Assembly: GCA_964530215.1 (NCBI GenBank)
Contig: CAZHAJ010000101.1
Location: 1-6,657 of the forward strand
Source of the DNA: JAAXTT01 sp964530215
Lineage (GTDB): Bacteria > Bacillota > Desulfotomaculia > Desulfotomaculales > Desulfocucumaceae
Length of the DNA stretch: 6,657 bases
Direction of reading: 5' to 3'
The notes under the pieces are model-generated. The model was not told the origin of the DNA. It worked only from the letters and a program-made list of their open reading frames with translations, and did no database searches. This document shows, piece after piece, positions 6,004 through 6,657 of this stretch. Position 1 is the stretch's first letter, and every line of letters begins with the position of its first letter. The translations under genes were made by a program, and so were the position numbers.

Positions 6004-6657
6004 TAGGCATCACCCCTAACTGCTTTTAGCATCTGCTGCTCCCCGCCTATATTTACGATGTTTCCTTCATCATCTTTAGTGATTAATGTCGGCACTGTAC
6101 CAGACCACTCTTTGGTAACTATATATCTCTCACCGCTATAGCCACTGTCATCAAGGAGCTTGTCGGCCTTTTTGATATCGCCATAGGCCAGTACCGCAAT
6201 CCAGTTGTCGCCCAAAGGGTCTGCCTTGGCCAGTGCCTCAACAGCCCTTACACAGGCACCGCATGAAGGAGAATACAGCACAATGGGCTTGTTACCCACA
6301 TTTAGCGTAATTGTCTTTTTATCGGCAGTTACCACCTCAAGGCTATTGTCCTCAAAGTCCACTGTGCAGTCATCTTCTTGGGTTGCAGCTATTACTTCAA
6401 CGCTACCAAAGCCCAGTAAGGTCTTGGGGTTATAGAAGGCAGCAATGTTTCCTGCCAAAAACAGAGCTACCGCCACCGTCATTACTTTAAGGACAAATCT
6501 TTGCCCACCTTGGTTGGTTAAATTTATGGCCACCATACCGGTAAAGATCATCATGTCTGCCCTCATGCAGTCAATACAGCGATACTGTAGAACCGACTGC
6601 AAAAAAAGTGAGCCTGCAATCATCATTCCGCCGCCGATTACTGCCCAGTCCTTATAC
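6000..6657 (-). CDS. Membrane protein with CxxC and C-terminal thioredoxin-like domain, 3' part (VKOR/DsbB-like-Trx fusion suspected)
   Basis: The frame is open to the window edge: ten codons (YKDWAVIGGG) precede the first visible Met at 6626, so the true start lies outside. Numbering from that Met, a membrane segment ends near residue 14 and is followed by YRCIDCMRAD (C17 and C20). Two more hydrophobic segments follow (about 24-36 and 44-64). From about 85 onward comes a soluble domain with VLYSPSCGACVRAVEALAK (C122 and C125 as a CGAC redox pair) and GTVPT (Pro179 as the thioredoxin cis-Pro). This order (TM, CxxC, TM, TM, Trx domain) matches bacterial vitamin K epoxide reductase fusions that form disulfide bonds outside the cytoplasm. 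The VKOR-like half is only partly visible and not certain; a simpler membrane-anchored thioredoxin is the alternative. C87 is an extra Cys of unknown role. The gene overlaps the GGDEF start by four bases. Confidence 0.66.
   Translation of the reverse strand, partial: YKDWAVIGGGMMIAGSLFLQSVLQYRCIDCMRADMMIFTGMVAINLTNQGGQRFVLKVMTVAVALFLAGNIAAFYNPKTLLGFGSVEVIAATQEDDCTVDFEDNSLEVVTADKKTITLNVGNKPIVLYSPSCGACVRAVEALAKADPLGDNWIAVLAYGDIKKADKLLDDSGYSGERYIVTKEWSGTVPTLITKDDEGNIVNIGGEQQMLKAVRGDAY

Noticed and set aside
1..6657. CRISPR array, tRNA, insertion sequence, toxin-antitoxin or phage defence genes
   Set aside because: No regularly spaced repeats, cloverleaf, terminal inverted repeats or matching domains were seen, and nearly every base is taken up by pilus-operon coding sequence.

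Overview
This window is one block of a Tad (tight adherence, Flp-type IVb pilus) operon. Everything is read from the minus strand, so transcription runs from base 6657 towards base 1. The nine junctions between genes are either overlaps of 1 to 13 bases or gaps of at most 49 bases. No terminator or convincing promoter is visible, so the ten genes are probably one transcript that begins and ends outside the window. The organism is likely a low-to-moderate GC Gram-positive bacterium (Bacillota, perhaps a clostridial or Peptococcaceae-like anaerobe). The reasons are strong GGAGG ribosome sites, several TTG starts, and a Tad set with no secretin in view. This assignment is an inference, not a match to a known genome.

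In transcription order the layout is as follows. First comes the 3' part of a membrane protein with a CxxC beside its membrane segments and a C-terminal thioredoxin-like domain (6657-6000), with the layout of a VKOR-thioredoxin fusion. Next is a two-TM GGDEF diguanylate cyclase with intact GGEEF and RxxD sites (6003-5167). Then come a CpaB/RcpC-like SAF-domain protein (5179-4475), the CpaF/TadA secretion ATPase (4473-3232), and the inner-membrane platform proteins TadB (3235-2492, interrupted by exactly 100 N) and TadC (2495-1701). These are followed by two nearly identical small Flp-type prepilins (1676-1470 and 1420-1217), a third divergent prepilin-like protein (1195-1019), a TadE-like pseudopilin (1019-531), and the 5' part of a TadG-like protein that leaves the window (506-1).

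The parts fit one machine. CpaF supplies ATP-driven force to the TadB/TadC platform, which would assemble the small pilins into a fibre with TadE/TadG-like minor components. All four proteins from pilin 1 to TadE carry the type IV prepilin signature, a Gly before the cleavage site and Glu at +5, so a prepilin peptidase is needed, but none is encoded here. No TadZ/CpaE, secretin or pilotin gene lies among these genes. The less usual elements are the diguanylate cyclase and the disulfide/thioredoxin-type protein placed at the head of the block, and an Ala in place of the first Walker A Gly of CpaF. I found no CRISPR array, tRNA, rRNA, insertion sequence or phage gene, and no stretch over 50 bases without a gene.
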